Source: Streptomyces sp. CB02959
GTDB lineage: Bacteria > Actinomycetota > Actinomycetes > Streptomycetales > Streptomycetaceae
Assembly (NCBI RefSeq): GCF_002803155.1
Contig: NZ_NNBP01000001.1
Span: 1 to 64,000 of the forward strand
Reading direction: 5' to 3'
DNA: 64,000 nt
The notes beneath the pieces were generated by a model, which worked only from the letters and a program-made list of their open reading frames with translations, was not told where the DNA came from and ran no database searches. Shown here one piece after another: positions 53,035-64,000 of the stretch (within the stretch, counting starts at the first letter, position 1; each line of letters starts with the position of its first letter). The translations under genes were made by a program, and so were the position numbers.

Positions 53035-53880
53035 TCAGAAAAGTACGCTCATGAACGCGCCGACTTCCTCGAAGCCCACGCGGCGGTAGGCGGCGCGGGC
53101 GGCGGTGTTGAAGTCGTTGACGTAGAGGCTGACTACGGGGGCGACGTCGTGGAGGGCGTAGCGGAGGACCGCGGCCATGCCGGTCTCGGACAGGCCCTTG
53201 CCGCGGTGTGCGGGGGCGACCCAGACGCCCTGGATCTGGCAGGCGTGCGGGGTGGCGGCGCCGATCTCGGCCTTGAAGACGACCTTGCCGTCCTCGATGC
53301 GGGCGAACGAGCGGCCGGCGCCGACGAGTTCGGCGACCCGCGCCTGGTAGAGCAGTCCGCCGTCGCCGGCGAGCGGGGAGATGCCGACCTCTTCGGTGAA
53401 CATGGCCACGCACGCCGGCATGATCAGGTCGAGTTCGTCCTTGCGGATCCGCCGGACGCAGGGGTCGGGGGCGATCTCGGTGGACGAGGTGCGGGTGACC
53501 ATCAGCGGCTGGTGGGCGCGGATCTCGCGGGCCGGTCCCCAGTGGGGCTCCAGCAGCGACCAGAGGGCGGCGGTGGGGCCGGCCGGGCCGACGATGGAGG
53601 AGCAGCGGCGGCCCTGGCGGCGGGCGCGTTCGGCGAAGCCGCGGACGGCTTCGGGGGTGGCGCAGACGGGGACGAGGTTGGCCCCGGCGTAGCAGAGGGA
53701 CTCCAGTCGGCCGCCGACGTACCAGCCCCACATCTCGCCGCCCAGCCGCCAGGGGTCGAGGCCGGCGACCTGGACCCGGGCGGCGACGAAGGCGTTGGCG
53801 ACCGGGTCGCGGTCCAGGACCGCGAGGGCCGCGTCGAGCTCTCCCGGTTCGAGGACCTTGATGGTGGTGGTCGTCAGCAC
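53035..53880 (-). CDS. GNAT-family N-acetyltransferase with DUF4081-type N-terminal domain
   Basis: 281 aa. The N-terminal half (LDAALAVLDRDPVANAFVAARV... GGEMWGWYVGGRLESLCYAGANLVPV) is of the DUF4081 type that precedes GNAT domains in actinobacteria. The C-terminal half has the acetyl-CoA motif QIQGVWVAPAHRGKGLSETGMAAVL and AARAAYRRVGFEEV. GTG start at 53880. It is often found with ispG in Streptomyces. The substrate is unknown. Confidence 0.85.
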   Translation of the reverse strand: MLTTTTIKVLEPGELDAALAVLDRDPVANAFVAARVQVAGLDPWRLGGEMWGWYVGGRLESLCYAGANLVPVCATPEAVRGFAERARRQGRRCSSIVGPAGPTAALWSLLEPHWGPAREIRAHQPLMVTRTSSTEIAPDPCVRRIRKDELDLIMPACVAMFTEEVGISPLAGDGGLLYQARVAELVGAGRSFARIEDGKVVFKAEIGAATPHACQIQGVWVAPAHRGKGLSETGMAAVLRYALHDVAPVVSLYVNDFNTAARAAYRRVGFEEVGAFMSVLF

Positions 53881-53990
53881 GTGTGGGGAAGCCTCACCGT
53901 TGTGGGGCCTGGGAGGCCGGGCGGAGCAGGTCCTGGCACTGTACCTCCACGGGCCCGGAAGCACGCCGGGCTCCTGGTGGTGACGGGTGC

Positions 53991-54022
53991 GAGCCCCGCG
54001 GCCCGGGAGGGCGGCGGGGCTC
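53991..54022 (-). terminator. Terminator of ispG
   Basis: GAGCCCCGC/GCGGGGCTC, 9 bp, starting 20 bp after the ispG stop. Confidence 0.7.
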
Positions 54023-54041
54023 GGACGGGGTGCGGCGGCGG

Positions 54042-55199
<1,158 letters not shown>

Positions 55200-55319
55200 C
55201 TGGCGAGCAACCCCAAGGTTTTGGATCAAGGCCCGGATTCGGCGGGCTTCCGGTCATCGAGCCTACGGCACCCGGGTTGCCGGAGGCACATCGAACCCTG
55301 AGGCCCCACGAAAGGGGGC

Positions 55320-55356
55320 GGCCGGGCACGCCCATACGGTGGCAGCGTGCCCGGCC
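55320..55356 (-). terminator. Terminator of the dxr-rseP unit
   Basis: 12-bp perfect arms GGCCGGGCACGC/GCGTGCCCGGCC, 13-nt loop, 15 bp after the stop of the protease gene. Confidence 0.85.
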
Positions 55357-55371
55357 GGGGGTTTTCGCGGC

Positions 55372-56673
55372 CTATGTCAGCTTCACCGGGTTCACCACGT
55401 CGGCGACCAGCACCAGCAGGGTGAAGCAGATGAAGATCCCGGCGACGACGTAGGCGATCGGCATGAGCTTGGCCACGTCGAAGGGGCCGGGGTCGGGGCG
55501 CCGGACGACCTTGGCGAAGGCGCGCCGCAGCGACTCCCACAGGGCGCCGGCGATGTGGCCGCCGTCCAGCGGCAGCAGCGGCAGCATGTTGAACAGGAAC
55601 AGCGAGAGGTTGAAGCCGGCGACCAGGAAGAGCATGGTCGCCACCCGCTGCTCCGGCGGGATGTGGAGCGAGAAGACCTCGCCGCCGACGCGGGCCGCGC
55701 CGACCACGCCCATCGGGGAGTCCTGCTTGCGCTCGGCGCCGTTGAAGGCCGCGTTCCACAGGTCCGGGATCTTGCCGGGGAGGCTTATCAGCGACGCGGC
55801 GCCCTGCTGGACCATGTTGCCCATGCGGTCGACGGACTGGCCGAAGGACTGCTGGACGATGCCGCTGGCCGGGGTGAAGCCGAGGAAGCCGGCGGTGACG
55901 TACTGGCCGGGGACGTAGCCGCCGCGGCCGTCGGTCTTGGCGACCTTGTTCTCGATGAGGTCGGCGTGCAGCGTCTGCCGGGCGCCGTGCCGCTCGACGA
56001 CGAGCGTGGCCGGTCCGGTGGTCCTGCGGATCTGCTCCTGGAGGGTGCCCCAGTCGGGGACGGCGCGGCCGTTGAAGGAGACGATCTTGTCGCCGGCGCG
56101 CAGGCCGGCGGCCTTGGCCGGGGAGTCCTTGGCGCCGGACGGGCACTTGTCGGTCTGCGCGGAGGCCGCGATGACGCAGTCGGAGACCGAGCTGACCTGG
56201 GTGGTCTGGGTGTTGATGCCGAAGCCCATCAGCACGCTCATGAAGATCACCACGGCCAGGACCAGGTTCATGAACGGGCCGGCGAACATCACGATCACGC
56301 GCTTCCAGGGCTTGCGCGTGTAGAAGAGCCGGTGCTCGTCGCCGGGCTGGAGCTCCTCGAAGGCCGCCGAGCGGGCGTCCTCGATCATGCCGCGGAACGG
56401 CGAGGTGGAGCGGGCCTGGAGCTTCCCGTCGTCGCCGGGCGGGAACATGCCGATCATCCGGATGTAGCCGCCCAGCGGGATCGCCTTGATGCCGTACTCG
56501 GTGTCGCCCTTCTTGCGGGAGAAGATCGTCGGCCCGAAGCCCACCATGTACTGCGGCACGCGGATGCCGAACATCTTGGCCGTGCTGAGGTGGCCGAGCT
56601 CGTGCCAGGCGATGGAGAACAGCAGGCCGGCGACGAAGACGACTATGCCGAGAATGGTCATCCAGGTCGTCAT
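55372..56673 (-). CDS. rseP: Site-2 zinc metalloprotease, RseP/Rip1 family
   Basis: 433-aa M50 intramembrane protease that cleaves anti-sigma factors and other membrane substrates. The zinc motif HELGH (residues 24-28) lies in the first membrane helix, a PDZ domain is central (about 165-255, [21 protein letters not shown]) and the second metal motif [12 protein letters not shown] is near the C-terminus. About four membrane helices. ATG at 56673 overlaps the dxr stop by 4 bp and has CGGAGG 8 nt upstream. The dxr-rseP-ispG order is conserved in actinobacteria. Confidence 0.94.
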   Translation of the reverse strand: MTTWMTILGIVVFVAGLLFSIAWHELGHLSTAKMFGIRVPQYMVGFGPTIFSRKKGDTEYGIKAIPLGGYIRMIGMFPPGDDGKLQARSTSPFRGMIEDARSAAFEELQPGDEHRLFYTRKPWKRVIVMFAGPFMNLVLAVVIFMSVLMGFGINTQTTQVSSVSDCVIAASAQTDKCPSGAKDSPAKAAGLRAGDKIVSFNGRAVPDWGTLQEQIRRTTGPATLVVERHGARQTLHADLIENKVAKTDGRGGYVPGQYVTAGFLGFTPASGIVQQSFGQSVDRMGNMVQQGAASLISLPGKIPDLWNAAFNGAERKQDSPMGVVGAARVGGEVFSLHIPPEQRVATMLFLVAGFNLSLFLFNMLPLLPLDGGHIAGALWESLRRAFAKVVRRPDPGPFDVAKLMPIAYVVAGIFICFTLLVLVADVVNPVKLT

Positions 56674-57986
56674 GCGCGAGCCTCCGAGGGTGTGCGTGCC
56701 GCCGCGGCGGCCAGTTCGCGGGCGCGGGCGCGCGCCCAGGTCTCGGCCTGCAGGACGTCCGCGACGGTCAGGGAGGTTCCGTCGCCGGGCGTGCTGCCGG
56801 GGCGGGCTCCGTTTCGGTGCTGCTTCTTCACCACTCCGGATGCCAGCCCTTCGTCGACCACTGCGGCGACGGTATCCACAATCCCTGTGAACGGCAGCCC
56901 GCCGGTGAGGAACGCCGCCACGCACTCCTCGTTCGCGGCGTTGAAGACGGCCGGGGCGGTGCCGCCCAGTTCGCCGACCCGGCAGGCCAGCGGCACGGAC
57001 GGGAAGGCGTCCTGGTCGAGCGGGAAGAACTCCCAGGTCGTGGCGGTCTTCCAGTCGACGCCGGGGGCCGCGTCGGGGACCCGGTCGGGCCAGCCCAGGC
57101 CCAGCGCGATCGGCATCCGCATGTCGGGCGGGCTGGCCTGGGCGAGGGTGGAGCCGTCGGTGAACTCCACCATCGAGTGGACGTAGGACTGCGGGTGGAC
57201 GACGACCTCGATGCGGTCGAAGGGGACGTCGAAGAGCAGGTGCGCCTCGATGACCTCCAGGCCCTTGTTGACCAGGGTCGCGGAGTTGATGGTGACGACC
57301 GGGCCCATGGACCAGGTGGGGTGGGCCAGCGCCTGCTCGGGGGTGACGCCGGCCAGTTCGCGCCGGGTGCGGCCGCGGAACGGGCCGCCGGAGGCGGTGA
57401 CCACCAGCTTGCGGACCTCGGCGCGGGTGCCGCCGGTCAGCGCCTGGAAGAGCGCGGAGTGCTCGGAGTCGACGGGGATGATCTGGCCGGGCTTGGCGAC
57501 GGCCTTGACCAGGGGGCCGCCGACGATCAGCGACTCCTTGTTGGCCAGGGCCAGCACCCGGCCGGCCTTCAGGGCGGCGAGGGTGGGGGCGAGGCCGATG
57601 GAGCCGGTGATGCCGTTGAGGACGGTGTGGCAGGGCGAGGCGGCGAGCTCGGTGGCCGCGTCGGGGCCGGCCAGGATCTCCGGCAGCGGCTCCCCCGCGC
57701 CGTAGTGCGCGGCCAGCGCCTCGCGCAGCGCGGGCACCTTCTCCTCGCGCGCCACCGCCACCGCGGCGACCTGGAGCCGGTGCGCCTGCTCGGCGAGCAG
57801 CTCGACCCGGCCGCCGGACGCGGCGAGCGCGGTGACCTTGAACCGGCCGGGGTTGCGCAGCACGATGTCGATGGCCTGGGTGCCGATCGAACCGGTCGAG
57901 CCGAGGATCACGATCTCCCGGGGGCTTCCCGGGTCGCCGGTGGCCGGCTCGAAGCGCAGGTGCGGGTGGGCGAGGCTGTCCGTCAT
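56670..57986 (-). CDS. dxr: 1-deoxy-D-xylulose 5-phosphate reductoisomerase
   Basis: 438-aa Dxr, the first committed enzyme of the MEP pathway, NADPH-dependent. Rossmann motif [16 protein letters not shown]; metal/substrate site [20 protein letters not shown] loop; [27 protein letters not shown]. The start is uncertain between ATG at 57986 (used), 57995 and 58025, none with a clear ribosome site. It is translationally coupled to the site-2 protease gene. Confidence 0.94.
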   Translation of the reverse strand: MTDSLAHPHLRFEPATGDPGSPREIVILGSTGSIGTQAIDIVLRNPGRFKVTALAASGGRVELLAEQAHRLQVAAVAVAREEKVPALREALAAHYGAGEPLPEILAGPDAATELAASPCHTVLNGITGSIGLAPTLAALKAGRVLALANKESLIVGGPLVKAVAKPGQIIPVDSEHSALFQALTGGTRAEVRKLVVTASGGPFRGRTRRELAGVTPEQALAHPTWSMGPVVTINSATLVNKGLEVIEAHLLFDVPFDRIEVVVHPQSYVHSMVEFTDGSTLAQASPPDMRMPIALGLGWPDRVPDAAPGVDWKTATTWEFFPLDQDAFPSVPLACRVGELGGTAPAVFNAANEECVAAFLTGGLPFTGIVDTVAAVVDEGLASGVVKKQHRNGARPGSTPGDGTSLTVADVLQAETWARARARELAAAAARTPSEARA

Positions 57987-58037
57987 GTGGTCCATTGTGG
58001 CCGGTCGGTGCGGTGCCCCGGCCACCGAGGGCGTCCG

Positions 58038-58077
58038 CGCCTCGTACGGGCGACGCGTGGGCCGTCCGTACGAGGCG
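58038..58077 (-). terminator. Terminator of the acyl-CoA dehydrogenase gene
   Basis: CGCCTCGTACGG (58038-58049) pairs with CCGTACGAGGCG (58066-58077), 8 bp after the stop at 58086. Confidence 0.8.
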
Positions 58078-58085
58078 GCCGGGGT

Positions 58086-60005
58086 CTACCGGAAGGGGCG
58101 GCGGGCGTTGTCCTTGGTGCTCCGGCCGGGGGTGGCGTCGGCGATCCAGGCGCCGTCCCCGCTGGGGTCGACGACGCCCTCCTCCAGCCAGGTGTAGCGG
58201 CCGCCGAGGACCCCGGCGACGACCTTGCGGTCCAGTTCGTCGGTGTTGGTCCACAGCCGGTGGAACAGTTCCTCGACGCGGATCCGGGCCTGCCGGCAGA
58301 AGGCGTCGGCGAGCTGGTGCGCCTCCTGGCCGTGGTCGCCGGTGAGCCGCAGGTGCTCGGCCCGGACGCAGGCCGCGCTCATCGCGAACAGCTCCGCGCC
58401 GATGTCGACGATCCGGCCGAGGAAGCCCTGCTTGGTCTCCATCTTCCCCTGCCAGCGGGACATCGCGTAGAACGTGGACCGGGCGAGCTTGCGCGAGGTC
58501 CGCTCGACGTACCGCAGATGGCCCGCGAGTTCGCCGAACTCCTGGTAGGTGCGCGGGAGTTGGCCGGGGCCGGCGACGAGTTTGGGCAGCCAGCGGGCGT
58601 AGAAGCCGCCGGCCTTGGCGGCCGCCCTGCCCTTGTCGGCCAGGGTCTTGTCGGGGTCGATCAGGTCGCCGGCGACGGAGAGGTGGGCGTCCACCGCCTC
58701 GCGGGCGATCAGCAGGTGCATGATCTCCGTGGAGCCCTCGAAGATCCGGTTGATCCGCATGTCCCGCAGCATCTGCTCGGCGGGGACCGCGCGTTCGCCG
58801 CGGGCGGCGAGCGAGTCGGCGGTCTCGAAGCCGCGGCCGCCGCGGATCTGGACCAGTTCGTCGGCCATAAGCCAGCCCATCTCGGAGCCGTAGAGCTTGG
58901 CGAGGGCGGCCTCGATGCGGATGTCGTTGCGGTTCTCGTCGGCCATCTGGGACGCGAGGTCGACGACCGCCTCCAGGGCGAAGGTGGTCGCGGCGATGAA
59001 GGAGACCTTGGCGCCGACCGCCTCGTGCTTGGCGATCGGGCGCCCCCACTGCTCGCGGGCGCCGGACCACTCGCGGGCGATCTTCAGGCACCACTTGCCG
59101 GTGCCGGCGCACATCGCGGGCAGCGAGAGCCGGCCGGTGTTGAGCGTGGTCAGGGCGATCTTCAGGCCGGCGCCCTCGGGGCCGATGCGGTTGGCGGCCG
59201 GGACCCGCACGTCGTGGAAGCGGGTGACGCCGTTCTCCAGACCGCGCAGGCCCATGAAGGCGTTGCGGTTCTCGACGGTGATGCCGGGCGAGTCGGCCTC
59301 GACGACGAAGGCGGTGATGCCGCCCTTGTGGCCCTCGGAGGCGGGCACCCGGGCCATCACCACCAGCAGGTCGGCGACGACGCCGTTGGTGGTCCACAGC
59401 TTCACGCCGTCGAGGACGTAGTCGTCGCCGTCGGGGACCGCGGCGGTCGCCAGCCGGGCCGGGTCGGAGCCCACGTCGGGCTCGGTGAGCAGGAACGCCG
59501 AGATGTCCGTACGGGCCAGCCGCGGCAGGAACGTCTCCTTCTGCTCCTGGGTGCCGAAGAGCTTCAGCGGCTGCGGTACGCCGATCGACTGATGCGCGGA
59601 GAGCAGCGCGCCGATCGCCGGGCTGGCCGAGCCGGCCAGGGCCAGGGCGCGGTTGTAGTAGACCTGGGTGAGTCCGAGACCGCCGTACTTCGGGTCGATC
59701 TTCATGCCCAGGGCGCCCAGTTCCTTGAGTCCGCGGACGGTCTCGTCCGGGATCCGGCCCTCCCGTTCGATCCGGGCGCCGTCGACCTGCGTCTCGCAGA
59801 ACTCCCGCAGCGTGGCGAGGAACTTCTCACCGCGCCGGACGTCGTCCACCGCGGGGGTGGGGTGCGGATGGATGAGGTCGAGCCGGAAGCGCCCCAGGAA
59901 CAGCTCCTTGGCGAAGCTGGGCTTGTGCCAGTCCTGCTCACGGGCCGCCTCGGCGACCCGGCGGGCTTCGCGCTCGGAAACGTTGCGGATGGACGGAGCG
60001 GTCAT
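58086..60005 (-). CDS. Acyl-CoA dehydrogenase (very-long-chain type, with C-terminal extension)
   Basis: 639-aa flavoprotein that oxidises acyl-CoA to enoyl-CoA. ACAD N-domain [20 protein letters not shown]; middle domain [21 protein letters not shown]-domain [18 protein letters not shown] including the Glu region. The extra ~170-residue C-terminal domain is as in VLCAD/ACAD9-like enzymes. ATG 60005 with GGTGAGCTCC before it. A perfect TACTTGT-G-ACAAGTA palindrome 65 bp upstream suggests control by a TetR-type repressor. Monocistronic, with a terminator after it. Confidence 0.93.
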   Translation of the reverse strand: MTAPSIRNVSEREARRVAEAAREQDWHKPSFAKELFLGRFRLDLIHPHPTPAVDDVRRGEKFLATLREFCETQVDGARIEREGRIPDETVRGLKELGALGMKIDPKYGGLGLTQVYYNRALALAGSASPAIGALLSAHQSIGVPQPLKLFGTQEQKETFLPRLARTDISAFLLTEPDVGSDPARLATAAVPDGDDYVLDGVKLWTTNGVVADLLVVMARVPASEGHKGGITAFVVEADSPGITVENRNAFMGLRGLENGVTRFHDVRVPAANRIGPEGAGLKIALTTLNTGRLSLPAMCAGTGKWCLKIAREWSGAREQWGRPIAKHEAVGAKVSFIAATTFALEAVVDLASQMADENRNDIRIEAALAKLYGSEMGWLMADELVQIRGGRGFETADSLAARGERAVPAEQMLRDMRINRIFEGSTEIMHLLIAREAVDAHLSVAGDLIDPDKTLADKGRAAAKAGGFYARWLPKLVAGPGQLPRTYQEFGELAGHLRYVERTSRKLARSTFYAMSRWQGKMETKQGFLGRIVDIGAELFAMSAACVRAEHLRLTGDHGQEAHQLADAFCRQARIRVEELFHRLWTNTDELDRKVVAGVLGGRYTWLEEGVVDPSGDGAWIADATPGRSTKDNARRPFR

Positions 60006-60069
60006 CAGGAGCTCACCTCGCCGCGGATCGGGAGTTCTGCCGGCGGACCGGTCGGCCGCCGGGCAGTGC

Positions 60070-60084
60070 TACTTGTGACAAGTA
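60070..60084. promoter_or_regulatory. Operator-like palindrome upstream of the acyl-CoA dehydrogenase gene
   Basis: TACTTGTGACAAGTA, perfect 7-1-7 dyad, 65-79 bp upstream of the start codon. A second palindrome ATCCGCGCGGAT is at 60089-60100. Confidence 0.6.
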
Positions 60085-60100
60085 CCCGATCCGCGCGGAT

Positions 60101-60576
60101 TGCACCAGCGGAGCGGAGGCCGCGGGCGGGTCCCCGGCACCGGCCGGGCGAGCGGCCCCGACGGCGCCGCCGCGTCGGGATCCGGCCACCGTACGGCGAG
60201 GTGCGGACGGTGCCGGACCGGCCCTTCGGGGGGTGCGGCATACCGCGCTGGTTGTACGCGCGGGGCGGTCTTCCCCCCTGCGGAACGACCCCGTATCCGC
60301 CTCGGTCAGGAGGAACCGGGGCGGAACGGGGCCGTAGCGTCGGAAGTGCGGCCTGTCGGGGGGCAGGGCCGGAAAACGGGGGACGCGGCGCGCTCCGGAA
60401 ACAGGGTGCCGGAGCGCGCCGCGCGGAGGGGGCCGGCGCCGGGGGGTGCGCCGGCCGGACCTGGCGGGCGGTACGGCCCAGGGATGGCCGTCGCTGTCCA
60501 CCGAGCCAGGCCGGACCGGAGGGGGTGCGGGGCGGGCCGACGGGCCCGCTCCGCCCGGTTCCAGGATTTCCCGGGC
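60101..60576. other. Gene-free region with terminator hairpins for the aldehyde dehydrogenase gene
   Basis: Hairpins: 60527-60554 (12 bp with one G-T pair, GACG loop, 23 bp past the aldehyde dehydrogenase stop), 60431-60456 (8 bp) and 60384-60423 (perfect 15 bp, 10-nt loop). The first is the likely terminator. 60101-60383 should contain the promoter region of the acyl-CoA dehydrogenase gene. An Arg/Pro-rich open frame at 60013-60501 (minus) lacks protein-like composition and is not called. Confidence 0.6.
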
Positions 60577-62034
60577 TTACAGGTCCAGTCCGGTGAGGAC
60601 CAGGACCCGCTCGTAGGTGTAGTCGTCCATCGCGTAGCGGACGCCCTCGCGGCCGACGCCGGACTGCTTGACGCCGCCGTAGGGCATCTGGTCGGCGCGG
60701 TAGGACGGCACGTCGCCGATCACCACGCCGCCGACCTCCAGCGCGCGGTGGGCGCGGAAGGCGGTCCTGGCGTCGTGGGTGAACACGCCGGCCTGGAGGC
60801 CGAACTTGGAGTCGTTGACGGCTGCGAACGCCGCGTCGACGCCGTCGACCTTCTTGAGGGTGAGCACCGGGCCGAAGACCTCCTCGGTGGCGAGGGTCGC
60901 GCCGGCCGGCACGTCCTCCAGCACGGTCGGCGCGTAGGAGGCGCCGTCGCGCTTGCCGCCGGTGAGGAGCTTGGCGCCGCGCTCGACGGCGTCGTTCACC
61001 CAGGACTCCACGCGCTGGGCCGCGGCCTCGCTGACCAGCGGGCCGACCTCGGTCTCCGGGTCGGTCGGGTCGCCGGTGACCTGGGCCTCGACGCGCTCCA
61101 CGACCTTGGCGACCAGCCGGTCGTAGACCGAGGCGTCGGCGATGACCCGCTGCACCGAGATGCAGGACTGGCCGCCCTGGTAGTTGGAGAAGGTGGCGAT
61201 GCGCTGCGCCGCCCAGTCCAGGTCCTGCTCGGAGGACCAGTCGGACAGGACGACGGCCGCGCCGTTGCCGCCCAGCTCCAGGGTGCAGTGCTTGCGCGGC
61301 ACCGAGTCGAGGATGGCGTAGCCGACCGTGTCGGAGCCGGTGAAGGAGATGACCGGCAGCCGCTCGTCCTGGACCAGCGCCTCCATGCGGTCGTTGGGGA
61401 CCGGGAGGATCGACCAGGAGCCGGCGGGCAGGTCGGTGCCGGCCAGCAGCTCGCCGATGATCAGGCCGGAGAGCGGGGTGGCCGGGGCCGGCTTGAGGAG
61501 GATCGGGACGCCGGCGGCGATGGCCGGGGCGATCTTGTGGGCGCAGAGGTTCAGCGGGAAGTTGAACGGCGCGATGCCCAGGACCGTGCCGCGCGGGAAG
61601 CGGCGGGTCAGCGCGAGTCGGCCGGCGCCGCCCGCGTCGGTGTCCAGGCGCTGCGCCTCGCCGCCGTTGAAGCGGCGGGCCTCCTCGGCCGCGAAGCGGA
61701 ACACCGAGATGGCGCGGCCGACCTCGCCGCGGGCCCACTTGATGGGCTTGCCGTTCTCCGCGGAGATCAGCTGGGCGATCTCCTCGGTGCGCTCCACCAG
61801 CCCGCGCACCACGTGGTCCAGAGCGGCGGCCCGCACGTGGGCGGGGGTCGCGGCCAGCTCGTCCTGGACCGCGACGGAGGCGGCGACGGCCTCCTCGACC
61901 TGGGCCTCGGTGGGAACGCTCACCGTGCCGACGAGACGTCCGTCCCAGGGGGAGGTGACGTCGAAGGTGGTCTCGCCGGTGGCCTCACGGCCGGCGAGCC
62001 AGAAGGCGGTGGGGGCTGCAGCAGTGTTCGGCAC
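60577..62034 (-). CDS. NAD(P)-dependent aldehyde dehydrogenase
   Basis: 485 aa, ALDH superfamily. Coenzyme-fold motif GIAPFNFPLNLCAHKIAPAI, LLKPAPATPLSG, FTGSDTVGYAI. Catalytic Glu in CTLELGGNGA and catalytic Cys in NYQGGQSCISVQR. C-terminal EEVFGPVLTLKK. Start GTG at 62034 giving VPNTAAAPTAFWLAGRE. The substrate is unknown; sequence features recall glyceraldehyde-3-phosphate/succinate semialdehyde-type members. The neighbouring PucR-type regulator is encoded upstream on the same strand and could control it. Confidence 0.92.
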   Translation of the reverse strand: MPNTAAAPTAFWLAGREATGETTFDVTSPWDGRLVGTVSVPTEAQVEEAVAASVAVQDELAATPAHVRAAALDHVVRGLVERTEEIAQLISAENGKPIKWARGEVGRAISVFRFAAEEARRFNGGEAQRLDTDAGGAGRLALTRRFPRGTVLGIAPFNFPLNLCAHKIAPAIAAGVPILLKPAPATPLSGLIIGELLAGTDLPAGSWSILPVPNDRMEALVQDERLPVISFTGSDTVGYAILDSVPRKHCTLELGGNGAAVVLSDWSSEQDLDWAAQRIATFSNYQGGQSCISVQRVIADASVYDRLVAKVVERVEAQVTGDPTDPETEVGPLVSEAAAQRVESWVNDAVERGAKLLTGGKRDGASYAPTVLEDVPAGATLATEEVFGPVLTLKKVDGVDAAFAAVNDSKFGLQAGVFTHDARTAFRAHRALEVGGVVIGDVPSYRADQMPYGGVKQSGVGREGVRYAMDDYTYERVLVLTGLDL

Positions 62035-62320
62035 AGTGGATCCCGGCCCTTCAGTGATGGTGGGTGGTGCACGCGCAGCTCTGGGAGCGGCTTGGCGTAG
62101 GACTCTGAAGCCCACCGTAGGGGTGCGACGGCCTCCTGGCGCTTGTCCGAAGCGGCGTAATCCACCAGGTCGCCTCTCCGCGGTGGAGTCCACGGGGCCG
62201 CCGCCGACGGCGCGGCGCCCGCGCCACGGACCCGGATCCGCACCCCGGCACCCCGGGCGCGGCACGGCCGGGCCGGACGTCTCCGCCCGGGACCCGCCCG
62301 CCCCGGGTGCTCCGCGCGCC

Positions 62321-64000
62321 CTACTCCCCCACCTGCGCCGCCGTCGCCTTCAGCGCCAGCCACAGCTCCATCCGGACGTCCGGATCGTCCAGCGAGCGGC
62401 CCAGGATCTCCTCCACCCGCCGCATCCGGTAGCGCAGCGTGTGGCGGTGGACGCCCAGGTCGGCGGCGGCCGCGTCCCACTGGCCGTGCCGGGCCAGCCA
62501 GGCGCGCAGCGACGCCACCAGGTCGCCGCGCCCGGTCGCGTCGTGCTCGCGCAGCGCCCGCAGCAGCCCGTCGGCGAACGCCCGCACCGCGTCGTCCGCG
62601 AGCAGCGGCAGGACCGAGCCGGCCGCCACGTCCTCGTGCTCCACCAGGGCGCGGCCGCGGCGGCGGGCGACGGAGAGCGCCTGCTCGGCCTGGCGGTAGG
62701 CGTTGGCGGCGCCCATCGGGCCGGTGGGCGCGGAGAGGCCGGCGGCCAGCCCCTCGCTCTCCCGGCCGGCGCCGGTCCGGCCGTTCCGGCCGCGCGGACG
62801 GGCCTGGGAGCCGAGGCGGGCCTCGGTCGCGGCGGCGAACGCGGTGCCGGCGTCCGCGGCCGCCCCGCCGTCCGCGACCAGCACGATCAGCCGGCCGCCG
62901 TCCGGTACGGCGAGCACCGCCTCGCCGGTGCGGGCGGCGGCGGACTCCATGGCGTCGGCGAGCGCGTCCAGCACGGCCGCGGTGCCGGCGCCCGTCGACG
63001 ACGCGGCTCCGCCCTGTTCGAAAGACGCCGAGTGCTTGGCGGCGGACGACTGGTCGTCGGCGGGCACCGGCTCGGCCACCACCATCCGGAACGGGGCGTC
63101 CAGCAGCCCTCCGTAGAGCCGCCCCGCCACCGCCCGGGCGTGGTCCGGCTCGCCGGCCAGCAGCATCTTCAGGACCGCGGCGCCCAGTCGCTGCTCGGCG
63201 TCCTGGAGCGCCCGGGACCGCTCGGTGGTCAGGGTCAGCAGCGCCACCGCGGAGTGCACCGCGTACCGCTCCGCGGTGCCGAGCGGCGCGGCGGTCCCCA
63301 CGGCGAGCACCCCGCGGGCCCGCCGGCCGGTGCCCAGCGACTGGAGCTCCACCCGGTCGTCGCCGTCGGTGTCGCTGACGACGGAACTGGCCGGCGCCGG
63401 CCGCTCCCGCAGCCGCGCCACGTCCTCGGCGAGCCGGGCCGCCCGCCGCGCCGCCCAGTCGGGGGCGGCCGCCACCACCGCGCCCGAGGCGTCGTAGAGC
63501 GCCGCCCAGCCGTCCAGGTGCGCCGCGAGCCGGGCCAGCAGCTCCGCCGGGCCCTCGGCGCCGAGCGCCGCCCGGGTCAGTTCGCGCTGCGCCTCGAAGC
63601 CGGCGGTCACCGCGCGGTACTGGTCGGCCGCCACGGCAGCCGACACCGCCTTGCTGATCGCGATGAACGGCGTCCGGCGCGGCACCGCCAGCAGCGGCAG
63701 GTGCTGCCGCCGGGCCGCGTCGACCAGCGCCTCGGGCACCCCTTCGTAGTTCACCCCGACCGCGAAACCCAGCCCGACCACACCGGCCTCGGCGACCCGC
63801 CGCACGTACCGGTCCGCGGTCTCGGGGTCCTCGGCGTCCAGCTTGAGCGCGGTGATCAGCAGCAGCTCGCCGCCCTCCATGTAGGGCACCGGGTCGATCA
63901 GCTCACTGGCGTGCGCCCACCGCACCGGGACGTCCAGCCGGTCCTCGCCCGCGAGCACGGTCAGCTTGAGCGCGGTGTGGTTGACCAGGGAGGCGAGGGT
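62321..64000 (-). CDS. PucR-family transcriptional regulator (5' end beyond the window)
   Basis: 559 residues are visible and the reading frame continues past 64000, so the N-terminus is missing. The visible start TLASLVNHTALKLTVLAGEDRLDVPVRWAHASEL is the PucR N-terminal domain. A GAF/GGDEF-like middle part follows, and the C-terminal helix-turn-helix WDAAAADLGVHRHTLRYRMRRVEEILGRSLDDPDVRMELWLAL (HTH_30) completes it. Such regulators often control neighbouring catabolic genes; here the aldehyde dehydrogenase gene is immediately downstream. The 286-bp gap (62035-62320) shows no clear hairpin. Confidence 0.92.
   Translation of the reverse strand, partial: TLASLVNHTALKLTVLAGEDRLDVPVRWAHASELIDPVPYMEGGELLLITALKLDAEDPETADRYVRRVAEAGVVGLGFAVGVNYEGVPEALVDAARRQHLPLLAVPRRTPFIAISKAVSAAVAADQYRAVTAGFEAQRELTRAALGAEGPAELLARLAAHLDGWAALYDASGAVVAAAPDWAARRAARLAEDVARLRERPAPASSVVSDTDGDDRVELQSLGTGRRARGVLAVGTAAPLGTAERYAVHSAVALLTLTTERSRALQDAEQRLGAAVLKMLLAGEPDHARAVAGRLYGGLLDAPFRMVVAEPVPADDQSSAAKHSASFEQGGAASSTGAGTAAVLDALADAMESAAARTGEAVLAVPDGGRLIVLVADGGAAADAGTAFAAATEARLGSQARPRGRNGRTGAGRESEGLAAGLSAPTGPMGAANAYRQAEQALSVARRRGRALVEHEDVAAGSVLPLLADDAVRAFADGLLRALREHDATGRGDLVASLRAWLARHGQWDAAAADLGVHRHTLRYRMRRVEEILGRSLDDPDVRMELWLALKATAAQVGE

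Noticed and set aside
60013..60501. 162-codon minus-strand open frame upstream of the acyl-CoA dehydrogenase
   Set aside because: Arg/Pro-rich, no ribosome site, overlaps the start region and the palindromes.

Overview
The window is a 64 kb piece of a very GC-rich actinomycete chromosome, almost certainly Streptomyces. GTG starts are frequent, AGGAGG-type ribosome sites are common, and genes overlap as ATGA or GTGA. The gene order (rnj-dapA-thyX; pnp-rpsO; an ESX locus; ribF-truB-rbfA-infB-nusA-rimP; proS; ispG-rseP-dxr) is the conserved Streptomyces core arrangement. I found no CRISPR array, insertion sequence, integrase or tRNA gene. The left edge (1-466) is the minus-strand leader and promoter region of an rRNA operon whose 16S gene lies just outside the window.

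Layout. 0.5-10.9 kb: housekeeping genes, mostly on the minus strand: RNase J, dapA, thyX, two small plus-strand membrane protein genes, then rpsO-pnp-M16 peptidase-dapB-membrane protein. 11.0-38.6 kb: one large type VII (ESX) secretion locus. The core machine is eccD, eccC, eccB, eccE and two mycosin-type subtilases. The substrates are the EsxB/EsxA WXG100 pair plus about six further small or long WXG100-like proteins. An EspI-like ParA ATPase closes the locus. Inside it sit a STAND-like P-loop protein with an Arg-substituted Walker A, and a SUKH-type protein carrying what looks like a catalytically dead deaminase domain. 38.6-48.2 kb: the nusA-infB translation/RNA operon (rimP, nusA, ylxR, infB, DUF503, rbfA, truB, a hypothetical gene, ribF), all minus strand. 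48.3-50.5 kb: three plus-strand genes (lipoprotein, ferritin-like protein, an APH-fold protein lacking its catalytic Asp). 50.5-58.0 kb: proS, two GNAT proteins, and the MEP-pathway genes ispG and dxr flanking the site-2 protease. 58.1-64 kb: acyl-CoA dehydrogenase, aldehyde dehydrogenase and a PucR-type regulator cut by the right edge.

How the genes work together. DapA and DapB are consecutive steps to diaminopimelate/lysine. Dxr and IspG are two steps of the MEP isoprenoid pathway. PNPase and RNase J are RNA-decay enzymes. EccB/C/D/E with MycP would form the ESX membrane complex exporting Esx-type helical hairpins; several of these carry the C-terminal YxxxD/E secretion signature. Most transcription units end in long, perfect GC hairpins without a U tract, as is usual in Streptomyces.

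The most unusual part is 16.8-31.2 kb. It holds two different subtilases, several unnamed WXG100-like proteins, a toxin-scaffold-like protein without a recognisable toxin tip, a probable pseudo-deaminase/immunity protein, and C-rich G-poor leaders.
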